A stretch of DNA of 14,051 bases from an uncultured Oscillospiraceae bacterium (lineage in GTDB: Bacteria; Bacillota_A; Clostridia; Oscillospirales; Oscillospiraceae). Both the position numbers and the translations under genes were made by a program. Of this stretch, positions 1-7,176 are shown one piece after another. Position 1 is the first letter of the stretch, and every line of letters starts with the position of its first letter. The stretch spans positions 1 through 14,051 of the forward strand of contig CAKTNU010000020.1 in the NCBI GenBank assembly GCA_934589325.1, read 5' to 3'. Under the pieces are notes generated by a model. That model saw only the letters and a list, made by a program, of their open reading frames with translations, was not told the origin of the DNA and ran no database searches.

Positions 1-83
1 GCGGCGCACAGGAAAAGGACTATGTAGAAGCCCTTACCCGTGAAAAATCCCTCCAGCTTCTTGCCGGAGCTGTTGCTGCTCAT
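1..83 (-). CDS. N-terminal fragment of a membrane-anchored protein, possibly M23/SpoIIQ-like
   Basis: Only the first 27 codons are present, since the gene runs off the left edge. It begins with ATG at 81-83, preceded by a GGAGG ribosome binding site at 92-96 (8 nt spacing). The visible protein starts MSSNSSGKKLEGFFTGKGFY and then turns hydrophobic (IVLFLCA), so it has a short polar cytoplasmic tail followed by the start of a membrane segment. From memory, clostridial membrane-anchored M23 peptidases related to the sporulation protein SpoIIQ begin in a similar way, with a KLE-F-GKGFY stretch just before the membrane helix. No catalytic part is visible here, so that identity is a guess. It lies in the same direction as dapF but behind that gene's terminator, so it is probably transcribed separately. 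Confidence 0.6.
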   Translation of the reverse strand, partial: MSSNSSGKKLEGFFTGKGFYIVLFLCA

Positions 84-91
84 AGTCTCAA

Positions 92-96
92 CCTCC
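92..96 (-). promoter_or_regulatory. Ribosome binding site of the left-edge gene
   Basis: GGAGG on the minus strand, 8 nt before the ATG at 81-83. It supports the start chosen for a gene that is otherwise nearly absent from the window. The rest of the gap (97-171) has a TATATT at 133-138 with only a poor -35 candidate, and an imperfectly understood dyad, AATAGG-N8-CCTATT, at 105-124. No confident promoter was found. Confidence 0.7.
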
Positions 97-164
97 GTTG
101 TAAAAATAGGTTTACGTCCCTATTCTTGCCTGCAAACGGAGAATATATACGCGCAGTGCGCCGG

Positions 165-200
165 GAAATAAAAAAACACGGAGTTTTCATCCGTGTTTTT
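165..200 (-). terminator. Rho-independent terminator of the pyrophosphatase-dapF unit
   Basis: On the minus strand an 11-bp stem (arms 190-200 and 172-182) with a 7-nt loop is followed by a T-rich tract near 165-177. The left arm lies inside the last codons of dapF and the stop codon (187-189) falls in the loop, so the terminator overlaps the coding sequence. It closes the transcript before the left-edge gene. Confidence 0.85.
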
Positions 201-1050
201 CAGCATTAAACAATAACGGCAGTACATCCTCATCCAATATCTCGCCTGTGCAGACATAATTCGTCGGCCCGGTGAGATAAATGTCTCTCACTGCCCCGTC
301 TACGACGCTGAGTGAAGTGTGCAGTTTGCCGCCTGGCATCGAAACGTCAAACTCGTCCCCGCTCCGGCCGAGCAGACGCAGCGCCACGGCTATCGAGCCG
401 CAGCCTGTGCCGCAGGCCAGCGTAAGATCCTCTACTCCGCGCTCATAGGTCACAGCTTTCACGCTGCCGGTGCCTGTCTCCTTCACAAAGCTGACGTTCG
501 CCCCACGCGGGAACTCCGGTGCGTACCTCAGCGCCCTGCCAAGCGAACGAAGTTCGTCCCTGTCCCGCTCGTCATGATCCGGCAGGCACAGTATGGCGTG
601 AGGTATGCCCGGATTGCCAAGCTCGACATAGGCACAGTCATACTTCTCTCCGCCAACATTTACGATGCGGTGCAGATCGACGACGCTCGGATCATTCAGC
701 CGTATCCTATAAAGCCGCTCCGACACGCGCTGCCCCACAACGAGGCCCGCCGTCGTCTCAATACGCTGCGTTTCTCCGGCAAGTCCGTTCTCATAACCGT
801 AGCGGGCAATGCAGCGTGCGCCGTTGCCGCACATCTCGCCCGTGCTGCCGTCGGAGTTGAAAAACAGCATTCTGTAGTCCCCGCCATGCTCCGGTCGGGC
901 GACGACCATCAGACCGTCCGCCCCGACTGATATATGCTGTGCACAGAGCCCCGCCGCGAGACGCGGCAGGAGCTCTGTTGGGATAGCGCCGTCCATATTG
1001 TTTATAATAATGAAGTCGTTTCCGGCTCCGTGCATTTTGGCAAACTTCAT
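187..1050 (-). CDS. dapF: Diaminopimelate epimerase
   Basis: DapF converts LL-diaminopimelate to the meso form in the cytoplasm, the step that supplies meso-DAP for peptidoglycan and for lysine. The 287-residue product has the family length. The N-terminus carries KMHGAGNDF (5-13). The first catalytic cysteine is C74 in EMCGNGARC and the second is C213 in LACGTGCGS. ERGVE (203-207) and GNPGIPH (145-151) match the conserved substrate-binding segments. Both active-site cysteines needed for the two-base mechanism are therefore present and the enzyme should be active. It starts with ATG 3 nt after the stop of the pyrophosphatase gene, with only a weak GGGGC upstream inside that gene, which suggests translational coupling. 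The stop codon lies within the transcription terminator. Confidence 0.97.
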   Translation of the reverse strand: MKFAKMHGAGNDFIIINNMDGAIPTELLPRLAAGLCAQHISVGADGLMVVARPEHGGDYRMLFFNSDGSTGEMCGNGARCIARYGYENGLAGETQRIETTAGLVVGQRVSERLYRIRLNDPSVVDLHRIVNVGGEKYDCAYVELGNPGIPHAILCLPDHDERDRDELRSLGRALRYAPEFPRGANVSFVKETGTGSVKAVTYERGVEDLTLACGTGCGSIAVALRLLGRSGDEFDVSMPGGKLHTSLSVVDGAVRDIYLTGPTNYVCTGEILDEDVLPLLFNAEKHG

Positions 1051-1053
1051 GCG

Positions 1054-2664
1054 TCAGCCCCACATAGCGGTCAGCATCGGGATTATCTGCTTTTTGCGCG
1101 ACATGACCTTAGGCAGGAACATATGCTTATCCTTCGGTACAGCCGAAAACGCTTCCTGCATCACATCGTCGCTTCCGACATAAAACAAATGTGATCCATC
1201 GAGCAGAACATCGGTTATCATAAGTATCACAAGGTCAAGAGAATTTTGATGCTTCACCTTTTCCATCGTGGCAAGAAATTCATCCTTCCGCTCCACCAGC
1301 CGCGAAGAATCGACACAGGTTATCTGCCCGACACCGATGGTCTGTCCGGAGATATGGAACTCCTTGTAGTCCGTCATCAGCAGCTCCTCTGCACTCTTGC
1401 CGTCCGAGGTTGAGGAGAACAGCTCGCGTCCCAGGTCCTTCAGCGATATGCGGGCAATTCGCGCAAGGCGCTCCGCCATAGCGATATCCTTCTTGGTGCA
1501 TGTCGGAGACTTGAACATCACGGTGTCGGACAGTATGGCCGCAGCCATGAGTCCCGCCATCTTAGGCGACGGTGTAACGCCGTGCTCCTGATACATGGCG
1601 GTGATGATCGTATTCGTGCTGCCCACCGGCTCATTGCGGACAGAAATGGGCTGCCCGGTCTGTATGTCGGCGAGGCGGTGATGGTCGATGATCTCCAGTA
1701 TCTCGACCTGATCCAGGCCGTGGACGGACTGCGACGCCTCGTTATGGTCGACGAGGACGACCCGTTTGCGCTTCGGCCGCAGCAGGTGGAAGCGCGACAG
1801 CGTACCGACGACATGGTCGTTCTCGTCCAGCACAGGATAGCAGCGGTAGCGGCTCTTGAGCATTATTTCGCGGACATCGTCAAGGTAGTCCGTCAGATGG
1901 AAGCAGATTATATCTCCGGTCTTGCTGACATGCTCGACCGGCATAGCCTGAAATATCAGGCGTTCAGCGCGTCTGGCGTCCAGCGGAGTGGAAATTATGC
2001 AGGTATCGCCTTCATAATCCGTGAGCTTTGAATCAACGTCCGCCTGACAAATTATCAGGCAGCGCACGCCGGACTTCAGCGCGGCCTCAATAACGTCGGG
2101 CTGATCTCCACAGATCACGATGCTGTCCGGCTCAGTCAGCTGCGGGTTGCCGTAGGTCTGCGGCAGGGCGAGCACGACCTCTCCGGACACGGTCTCCGGG
2201 CTGCTGCCGAACTCGTTGACCAGCTGACCCTCGAGAACGCTCAAAAGATTGAACAGCGGCAGCTCATCGATATGACTGTCATAGATGGTCTGCATATCGT
2301 ACGACGCGATATCACCCGCCGAAAGCATCCCGTGCAGCGTACCGTCCTCCCGGACTATCGGTATCGTCGCTATCTTTCCCTCGCGCATGATACGCCATGC
2401 GAGATCCATAGCCACACCGCAGTTGAGCTCCGGCGGCCGGTCGTACTCGATGTCGGATATCTGTGTGCGCATGGTCTTGACGAACATCGGCACCTCAAAG
2501 CCGAAGCGGTCAAGCATGGAGCGCGTTTCGTCGTTTATCGCGCCTATCCTGATGGCCTTGTATTCGCGGTCGCCGAGTGCATTGCGGAGATTGGCATATG
2601 CCATGGCAGCGACTATCGCGTCAGTGTCCGGGTTGCGGTGCCCGGTAACATAGATATCATTCAA
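1054..2664 (-). CDS. Manganese-dependent family II inorganic pyrophosphatase with CBS and DRTGG regulatory domains
   Basis: This cytoplasmic enzyme hydrolyses pyrophosphate to phosphate. With the TTG start at 2662-2664 the product is 536 residues, close to known CBS-pyrophosphatases. In order: N-terminal DHH catalytic part with GHRNPDTDA (8-16, metal ligands H9, D13, D15); first CBS domain (about 65-120); DRTGG-type domain (about 140-240); second CBS domain (about 240-295); then DHN (306-308), the DHH signature IIDHH (D327-H328-H329), the metal ligand D380 in ILSDTVMF, and a C-terminal DHHA2 domain ending with the substrate-binding SRKKQ motif (522-526). In this family the CBS/DRTGG insert binds adenine nucleotides and diadenosine polyphosphates and tunes activity. 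An in-frame ATG lies 45 nt upstream at 2707-2709, but it falls inside the promoter spacer, whereas TTG has a strong GGGGG ribosome site. The gene is cotranscribed with dapF. Confidence 0.95.
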   Translation of the reverse strand: MNDIYVTGHRNPDTDAIVAAMAYANLRNALGDREYKAIRIGAINDETRSMLDRFGFEVPMFVKTMRTQISDIEYDRPPELNCGVAMDLAWRIMREGKIATIPIVREDGTLHGMLSAGDIASYDMQTIYDSHIDELPLFNLLSVLEGQLVNEFGSSPETVSGEVVLALPQTYGNPQLTEPDSIVICGDQPDVIEAALKSGVRCLIICQADVDSKLTDYEGDTCIISTPLDARRAERLIFQAMPVEHVSKTGDIICFHLTDYLDDVREIMLKSRYRCYPVLDENDHVVGTLSRFHLLRPKRKRVVLVDHNEASQSVHGLDQVEILEIIDHHRLADIQTGQPISVRNEPVGSTNTIITAMYQEHGVTPSPKMAGLMAAAILSDTVMFKSPTCTKKDIAMAERLARIARISLKDLGRELFSSTSDGKSAEELLMTDYKEFHISGQTIGVGQITCVDSSRLVERKDEFLATMEKVKHQNSLDLVILMITDVLLDGSHLFYVGSDDVMQEAFSAVPKDKHMFLPKVMSRKKQIIPMLTAMWG

Positions 2665-2673
2665 TGGGAAATA

Positions 2674-2680
2674 CCCCCTT
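2674..2680 (-). promoter_or_regulatory. Ribosome binding site that fixes the TTG start of the pyrophosphatase
   Basis: AAGGGGG on the minus strand, 9 nt before TTG at 2662-2664. The protein from this TTG begins NDIYVTGHRNPDTD after the initiator, which is how family II pyrophosphatases normally start. The ATG at 2707-2709 has no such site and lies upstream of the expected transcription start. Confidence 0.75.
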
Positions 2681-2688
2681 TTTATACG

Positions 2689-2717
2689 ATTATAGGTGAT
2701 ATCAGGCATAATTTCAA
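2689..2717 (-). promoter_or_regulatory. Sigma-A promoter of the pyrophosphatase-dapF unit
   Basis: On the minus strand TTGAAA (2712-2717), a spacer of exactly 17 bp, then a perfect TATAAT (2689-2694). Transcription would begin near 2681-2683, leaving a short leader that holds the ribosome site for the TTG start. Confidence 0.85.
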
Positions 2718-2814
2718 GGAAAAAATGCCGTTTTCAGAAATCTTAGCGGCTTTTAACAGAAAATTTCCCGTTTACGCGTCTCTATTGGAAAGATGCACAA
2801 GGTGAGATTATGGC

Positions 2815-2844
2815 TTGTTAAAATGCACTGGGCTATGATAGAAT
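2815..2844 (+). promoter_or_regulatory. Sigma-A promoter of the lipoprotein peptidase gene
   Basis: TTGTTA (2815-2820), an 18-bp spacer and TAGAAT (2839-2844), about 38 nt before the ATG of the peptidase gene. It is divergent from the pyrophosphatase promoter. I see no operator or other element in the roughly 100 nt between the two promoters. Confidence 0.65.
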
Positions 2845-2882
2845 ATAAAAAACGCAGAATTTGACGAAAACGAGGTGCGACA

Positions 2883-4604
2883 ATGAAGAAAAAGCTGACA
2901 CGTATCCTTGCGATGCTGCTGGCGCTGCTGATGCTCAGCGGCTGCTCCTCCGCGCTTATCGACAGATACATGGGCGACCTGACCCGCCGTCTGACGCGCA
3001 ATTACCTGAGCGGAAGCAGCAATATCGTCCCGTTTGACGAGATGGAGTACGTCCGCCCCGACCTCAGCACGATAGAGGCCGACTTCAAGGCCGTGACTGA
3101 CGCTGTTGATTCCGGTGCGGATTACGACGAGGTCACCTCCCTGCTTGATACGTGCTACGCGAATTACTACGATTTTGACACGATGTACAGCATTGCCGAG
3201 ATCCGCTCCTGTCAGGACGTGTACGATACGTACTACGCCGGAGAATACAGTTGGTGCGGCGAGAATTTTTCCGTCGTCCAGCAGCAGTTTGAAGATGTGC
3301 TTTACACCTGTGCCGCATCCGATCTCGCCGGCGAGTTGGAGGAGAACTATTTCTGGGACGGCTTTACAGACGATTATGCCGATGTCGGGGATTCTTACTA
3401 TAACTCCGCAACGGTCGCGCTGATGCAGCGTGAAAGCTCGCTTCTGGCCGAATACCGCGCTCTCGCGGCGGATTCCGCCGCGGAGATGGCTGAGATTGCC
3501 GCCAAGGGCAGCGTCGGCAGCTATCTGCTGACCTGCCAGACCTACGAAAAATATAACGAGGACTTTGCCCGGATATACATTGAACTGGTCCGCGTCCGGC
3601 AGGAATTGGCCGCGCAGTTTGGGATAAGCTACGAGCAGATGCAGTATGCCTATTATTTTGAGCGTGATTACACGCCCGAGCAGGCAGCGGCATACATTGC
3701 CGACATACGCGAATACATGGTGCCGGTATATGAGGAAATAATGGCCGACGACCCGTATTCCGACGTGTATTACAACTATCTGAGCGAAAAGCAGCTGCTC
3801 AAGGTGTTGGACGGTGTGACGGAGCTTATGGGCGGTGATATCCGGGCAGCCTATGATTTCATGACGCAGTACCGGCTGTACGACGTGTCCGCCAGCGACA
3901 GCAAGGCGGCGATGTCTTTCCAGATCTACATTTCAAACTATGACGCGCCGTTTCTGTTCGTCGATGCCTATGGCGACACGGAGGATATTCTGACCGTCTC
4001 TCATGAGTTCGGCCACTACACAGATGCATTCGTAAATTATAATGCATCCTTGACCGTAGATATGTCCGAGTGCTACTCGCAGGCCATGGAATACCTTGCG
4101 CTCGGCTATTACGACGAGGTCATGAACAGCCGCGAGGCCGACAATCTGCGCCGCATGAAGCTGCTTGACACGCTGGATCTGTATGTGCAGCAGGCATCAT
4201 TCGCGGAGTTTGAAAGCACAGTCTACTCTATGGATCCGGACGAGCTGTCAGCAGAGTTTTTGAATGAGCTGTCGCTTCAGCTTGCCCGCGACTATGGCTA
4301 CTGCGATGAAAGCAGGGTGAAATATTATGCGATGAGCTGGTCGGATATCTCGCATTTCTTTGATTATCCGTTCTATATCATCACCTATCCCGTCTCCAAC
4401 GACATTGCCATGCAGATATACGAGCTTGCCCAGCAGGGCAGTGAGGCAGGGCTTGAGAAATATACGGAGCTTCTCAGCCGCGAGTACACGGGCTTCCTTG
4501 ATAACATCGAGTCTGCCGGCTTTGTAAGCCCATTTGAGCCGAGACGCATAGAGCAGGTCGCCGCCGACATGCGTCAGCTCATGGAGGAGTCCAAGGCCGC
4601 GTGA
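2883..4604 (+). CDS. Lipoprotein zinc metallopeptidase, M3-like (oligoendopeptidase F type)
   Basis: The 573-residue product starts with a lipoprotein signal peptide: basic MKKK, a Leu-rich core, and the lipobox LSGC with C21 as the lipidated residue. It should be tethered outside the membrane. The catalytic motif is HEFGH at 374-378 (zinc ligands H374 and H378, base E375). E396 in SECYSQAME fits the third zinc ligand, matching the E-x-x-S-Q pattern that follows HExxH in M3 peptidases. The mature region is rich in Tyr, Asp and Glu and looks mostly helical, as M3 enzymes are. The expected role is cleavage of short extracellular peptides. Overall similarity to classic PepF seems distant, so the exact subfamily is open. 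The ATG has a GAGGTG site 5 nt upstream. It has its own promoter and a strong terminator, hence a single-gene transcript. Confidence 0.88.
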   Translation: MKKKLTRILAMLLALLMLSGCSSALIDRYMGDLTRRLTRNYLSGSSNIVPFDEMEYVRPDLSTIEADFKAVTDAVDSGADYDEVTSLLDTCYANYYDFDTMYSIAEIRSCQDVYDTYYAGEYSWCGENFSVVQQQFEDVLYTCAASDLAGELEENYFWDGFTDDYADVGDSYYNSATVALMQRESSLLAEYRALAADSAAEMAEIAAKGSVGSYLLTCQTYEKYNEDFARIYIELVRVRQELAAQFGISYEQMQYAYYFERDYTPEQAAAYIADIREYMVPVYEEIMADDPYSDVYYNYLSEKQLLKVLDGVTELMGGDIRAAYDFMTQYRLYDVSASDSKAAMSFQIYISNYDAPFLFVDAYGDTEDILTVSHEFGHYTDAFVNYNASLTVDMSECYSQAMEYLALGYYDEVMNSREADNLRRMKLLDTLDLYVQQASFAEFESTVYSMDPDELSAEFLNELSLQLARDYGYCDESRVKYYAMSWSDISHFFDYPFYIITYPVSNDIAMQIYELAQQGSEAGLEKYTELLSREYTGFLDNIESAGFVSPFEPRRIEQVAADMRQLMEESKAA

Positions 4605-4657
4605 TCGCTGACATGAGTCCGGCCTTGACTCCGATCGGCAAGGGAATTAAAGTCTGT

Positions 4658-4696
4658 AAAACCTCTGTTCAAATGAACAGAGGTTTTATTTTTTAT
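4658..4696 (+). terminator. Terminator between the convergent peptidase and gntR genes
   Basis: A perfect 13-bp stem (4658-4670 with 4675-4687) with a 4-nt AAAT loop, followed on the plus strand by a long T-rich run to 4694. On the minus strand the same hairpin follows the gntR stop codon (4693-4695) by a few bases and ends in TTTT, so it can serve both genes, though it is stronger on the plus strand. Confidence 0.92.
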
Positions 4697-5430
4697 CTTT
4701 TGCTTCTCAGCATTGAGAACGGATCGGAGCCGTTGCCGGAAAGGGTAGTGAAGCTGAGACTCGTGTCGACATGGTCCGCCATAGACTCACGGGCAAGCTC
4801 CGGCAGTCTCATCCTTATCGCGGAAACGACAGCGGTATGGTGATACTTCATGCTCGGCATCCACGGGTTCGACTCGTTTCCGCTGCGGCCGATGAACTCC
4901 AGCATTGACGACTGATACATCGTCAGCTTCGGGAGCAGGATGTTGTAGCTCTGGATTATATATGGGTTGCCGCAGGAGTCGATTATCATGCGGTGGAAGG
5001 GCATGTCGGTGTCCTTCATGCCGCGGATGTCACGGCGGATGACGCTGTCCTTGAAGGCGTCAGCCAGCATACTGAGCTCGCGCACGGTCGCATCGTCCGC
5101 AGTATGCGCGCAGAGAGCCGCCGCCTCGCACTCGATAGCACTGCGGACGCGGTAGAGATTTATCATATCCGGAAGGCTGAGGTCAAGCACAAAATTTCCG
5201 CTCTGGCCGGGATGAGATATCACGAAGCCGACCTCGGCGAGCTTGCCGATTGCCTCTGCTACAGGTGTACGGGAAATGCCGAGCGATGCCGCTATCTGGT
5301 TGACATTCAGCTTTGAGCCGGGAGTGATGCGAAGCTCGACGATATCATCGTACAGCAGCTTCGTGACCAGATCGCGCAGCTTAGCATCGGGGTTCGCGGC
5401 AATGTATTCTTTGAGTCTGTATTGATCCAT
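4693..5430 (-). CDS. GntR family transcriptional regulator, FadR/FCD subfamily
   Basis: A 245-residue DNA-binding regulator. The winged helix-turn-helix covers about residues 18-85, with the recognition region NVNQIAASLGISRTPVAEAI (42-61) and the wing around SHPGQSGNFV. The helical FCD ligand-binding domain covers about 88-225. D142 and H146 in DMPFHRMI, H197/H198 in KYHHTAV and H220 in MADHVD fit the metal- and carboxylate-binding residues of that domain, so the effector is probably a small organic acid. The start is ATG at 5428-5430 with GGAGG 8 nt upstream (5439-5443); a TTG 21 nt upstream is rejected because it overlaps that site. The target genes are not evident from the neighbours. The inverted repeat over its own promoter suggests autoregulation. 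Confidence 0.93.
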   Translation of the reverse strand: MDQYRLKEYIAANPDAKLRDLVTKLLYDDIVELRITPGSKLNVNQIAASLGISRTPVAEAIGKLAEVGFVISHPGQSGNFVLDLSLPDMINLYRVRSAIECEAAALCAHTADDATVRELSMLADAFKDSVIRRDIRGMKDTDMPFHRMIIDSCGNPYIIQSYNILLPKLTMYQSSMLEFIGRSGNESNPWMPSMKYHHTAVVSAIRMRLPELARESMADHVDTSLSFTTLSGNGSDPFSMLRSKR

Positions 5431-5454
5431 AAACGCAGCCTCCAAGAGCAATAT

Positions 5455-5487
5455 CGTGAATAACGCGATTATTATACTGTATTCACG
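5455..5487. promoter_or_regulatory. Inverted repeat across the gntR promoter, candidate autoregulatory operator
   Basis: CGTGAATA (5455-5462) and TATTCACG (5480-5487) form a perfect 8-bp inverted repeat with a 17-bp spacer. The -10 box at 5471-5476 sits between the arms and the -35 box just outside. A dimeric repressor on these arms would cover the promoter. That the GntR protein itself binds here is inferred only from position. Confidence 0.5.
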
Positions 5488-5499
5488 TGCATTTTACAA
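5471..5499 (-). promoter_or_regulatory. Proximal sigma-A promoter of gntR
   Basis: On the minus strand TTGTAA (5494-5499), a 17-bp spacer and a perfect TATAAT (5471-5476). The start site would lie near 5463-5465, about 35 nt before the ATG, inside the inverted repeat. Confidence 0.8.
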
Positions 5500-5500
5500 G

Positions 5501-5529
5501 TATTTAGCGCTAAGTAGTTCTTTTGTCAA
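5501..5529 (-). promoter_or_regulatory. Possible second, upstream promoter of gntR
   Basis: On the minus strand a perfect TTGACA (5524-5529), a 17-bp spacer and TAAATA (5501-5506), a weaker -10. A perfect 10-bp palindrome TTAGCGCTAA (5504-5513) overlaps the -10 and the spacer. The two promoters would lie in series 30 bp apart. Confidence 0.45.
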
Positions 5530-5570
5530 TCACGGTGCAGAGCCTCGCGCCTGCTGTACCGGTGATCCGG

Positions 5571-5612
5571 CAGCAAAAATCCCCTGTGACAGGTCACAGG
5601 GGATTTTTGCTG
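5571..5612 (-). terminator. Long palindromic terminator after malQ
   Basis: A perfect 20-bp inverted repeat (5571-5590 with 5593-5612) and a 2-nt centre, which would open to a larger loop in RNA. The minus-strand core is CCCCTGTGAC/GTCACAGGGG followed by ATTTTTGCTG, so the T run lies inside the outer part of the stem. It lies 12 nt after the malQ stop codon and ends the sugar-locus transcript. Being symmetric, it could also stop plus-strand transcription. Confidence 0.8.
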
Positions 5613-5624
5613 GGGTCGGATCTC

Positions 5625-7133
5625 TTAAGGAGCCTTTTTTGCCGTGAGTGAGGTTTGTGTTCGGCGGTAGGTCTCCGTGTACTTTCTCAATTTTTTTGCC
5701 AGCTTCGGGCTTATCGCGTCCGGCAGCATGCGCCAGCCCCAGTTGCCGCACTGAGTGCCGGGAGTGTTCATGCGGCACTCGCCGCCAAGCTCCAGTACGT
5801 CCTGCATCTGCATTACGAAAAGGTTGGACGCCGTGCCCATGCCGGTGCGGATAAGTCCCCAGCACCAGCCCTCATCTTCGGTGATGTGCATATAGCGGCC
5901 GGCAAAATCGCGGTCTGCTCTGCCGATACCTTCGAGCCAGCCATGGACCGTCTCATTGTCGTGCGTGCCGATATAGCAGACGCTGTTCGGCTCGCAGCGG
6001 TATGGCAGATAGTCCGATTCTCCGTGCGGATCAAAGGCAAACATGAGTATCTTCATGCCGGGCAGCCCGGAATCGGCAAGCAGCTTTCTGACCTCCGGCG
6101 TGGTATAGCCGAGATCCTCAGCGATAAGACGCAGATCGTGGAACCAGCCGAGCAGTACGCCGACAAGGTCCATGCCAGGACCCGGGCGCCAGCGGCCGTT
6201 CTTCGCGGTTGTATCGCCATATGGCACTGCCCAGTAGCTTTCAAAGCCGCGGAAATGGTCTATGCGAATGATATCATACAGCTTCTTTGCGCCGTCAATA
6301 CGGCGTATCCACCAGCCGTAACCGTCAGCCTTCATCGCATCCCAATCATACAGGGGATTGCCCCAGAGCTGCCCTTCGTCCGTGAAATCATCCGGCGGGA
6401 CTCCGGCAACCTCGACCGGGACATTGTCCTCGTCCAGCTGGAAGAAGCGTGACTCGCTCCAGACGTCGGCTGAGTCGAGTGCGACATATATCGGAACATC
6501 TCCGATGAACTCCACGCCCTGCTCATGCGCATAATCGCGCAGCGAATTCCACTGGCGGAAGAACATGCACTGCATGAACACCTGAAAGTCTATCTCGCCG
6601 CGAAGCTCCTCACGGTATCTCTCTACCGCTTCGGCCTCATGCTTGCGGATGTCCTCTTCAGGCCATTCCGTCCAGCTTACCATGTTGAAATGTGCCTTGA
6701 GCGCCATGAACAGTGCGTAGTTCTCTACCCACGCATTGTCGCGGCGGAATTGCTCAAGCTCGGCAGCATATTTCTTTGCACCGCGCCTGTAGGCAATGCG
6801 CAGCACCTCAAAGCGGTGCTGATATATCTTACCATAATCGACCTTTGCTGGATCGCTCCCCCAGTCGATATCCGTAAACTCGGCCGTTTTCAGCAGCCTG
6901 TCCCTGACGAGCATGTCAAGGTCTATAAGATACGGATTCCCGGCAAAGGTCGAGAAGGATGAATACGGACTGTCACCGTAGCTCGTCGGGCAGAGCGGCA
7001 GGAGCTGCCAGTACTTCTGCCCCGAGTCACGGAGAAAATCTACAAATTTATATGCGCTCCTGCCCATAGTCCCGATGCCGTACCTTGACGGCAGAGAGCT
7101 CATGGCCATGAGGATACCGCTGCTGCGGTCCAT
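5625..7133 (-). CDS. malQ: 4-alpha-glucanotransferase (amylomaltase), GH77
   Basis: MalQ transfers alpha-1,4-glucan segments between malto-oligosaccharides in the cytoplasm, releasing glucose and lengthening acceptors. The 502-residue product begins MDRSSGILMAMSSLPSRYGI, the normal GH77 N-terminus. With ATG at 7131-7133 as residue 1, the nucleophile is D292 in RIDHFRGF, the acid/base is E339 in IAEDLG and the transition-state residue is D392 in GTHDNE; GDVPIYVA (about 211-218) is also conserved. All catalytic residues are present. A GTG at 7140-7142 would add three residues, but ATG fits the family better; neither has a strong ribosome site. It is the last gene of the sugar locus, 43 nt after the second permease, and its presence points to malto-oligosaccharides as the imported substrate. 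Confidence 0.97.
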   Translation of the reverse strand: MDRSSGILMAMSSLPSRYGIGTMGRSAYKFVDFLRDSGQKYWQLLPLCPTSYGDSPYSSFSTFAGNPYLIDLDMLVRDRLLKTAEFTDIDWGSDPAKVDYGKIYQHRFEVLRIAYRRGAKKYAAELEQFRRDNAWVENYALFMALKAHFNMVSWTEWPEEDIRKHEAEAVERYREELRGEIDFQVFMQCMFFRQWNSLRDYAHEQGVEFIGDVPIYVALDSADVWSESRFFQLDEDNVPVEVAGVPPDDFTDEGQLWGNPLYDWDAMKADGYGWWIRRIDGAKKLYDIIRIDHFRGFESYWAVPYGDTTAKNGRWRPGPGMDLVGVLLGWFHDLRLIAEDLGYTTPEVRKLLADSGLPGMKILMFAFDPHGESDYLPYRCEPNSVCYIGTHDNETVHGWLEGIGRADRDFAGRYMHITEDEGWCWGLIRTGMGTASNLFVMQMQDVLELGGECRMNTPGTQCGNWGWRMLPDAISPKLAKKLRKYTETYRRTQTSLTAKKAP

Positions 7134-7176
7134 AAGAATCACTCGCTTTTTATATAGTATATAGCGCGGGTCTGTA

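Noticed and set aside
319..930. Long plus-strand open frame opposite dapF
   Set aside because: Antisense to a gene with intact catalytic motifs on the minus strand; no recognisable domain and no ribosome site.
5424..5451. TTG start at 5449-5451 adding seven residues to the GntR regulator
   Set aside because: Its codons overlap the GGAGG site serving the ATG at 5428-5430, which has ideal spacing.
7134..7176. Two CTATATA direct repeats between the second permease and malQ as a separate malQ promoter
   Set aside because: No -35 element lies at a suitable distance, so co-transcription is the simpler reading.
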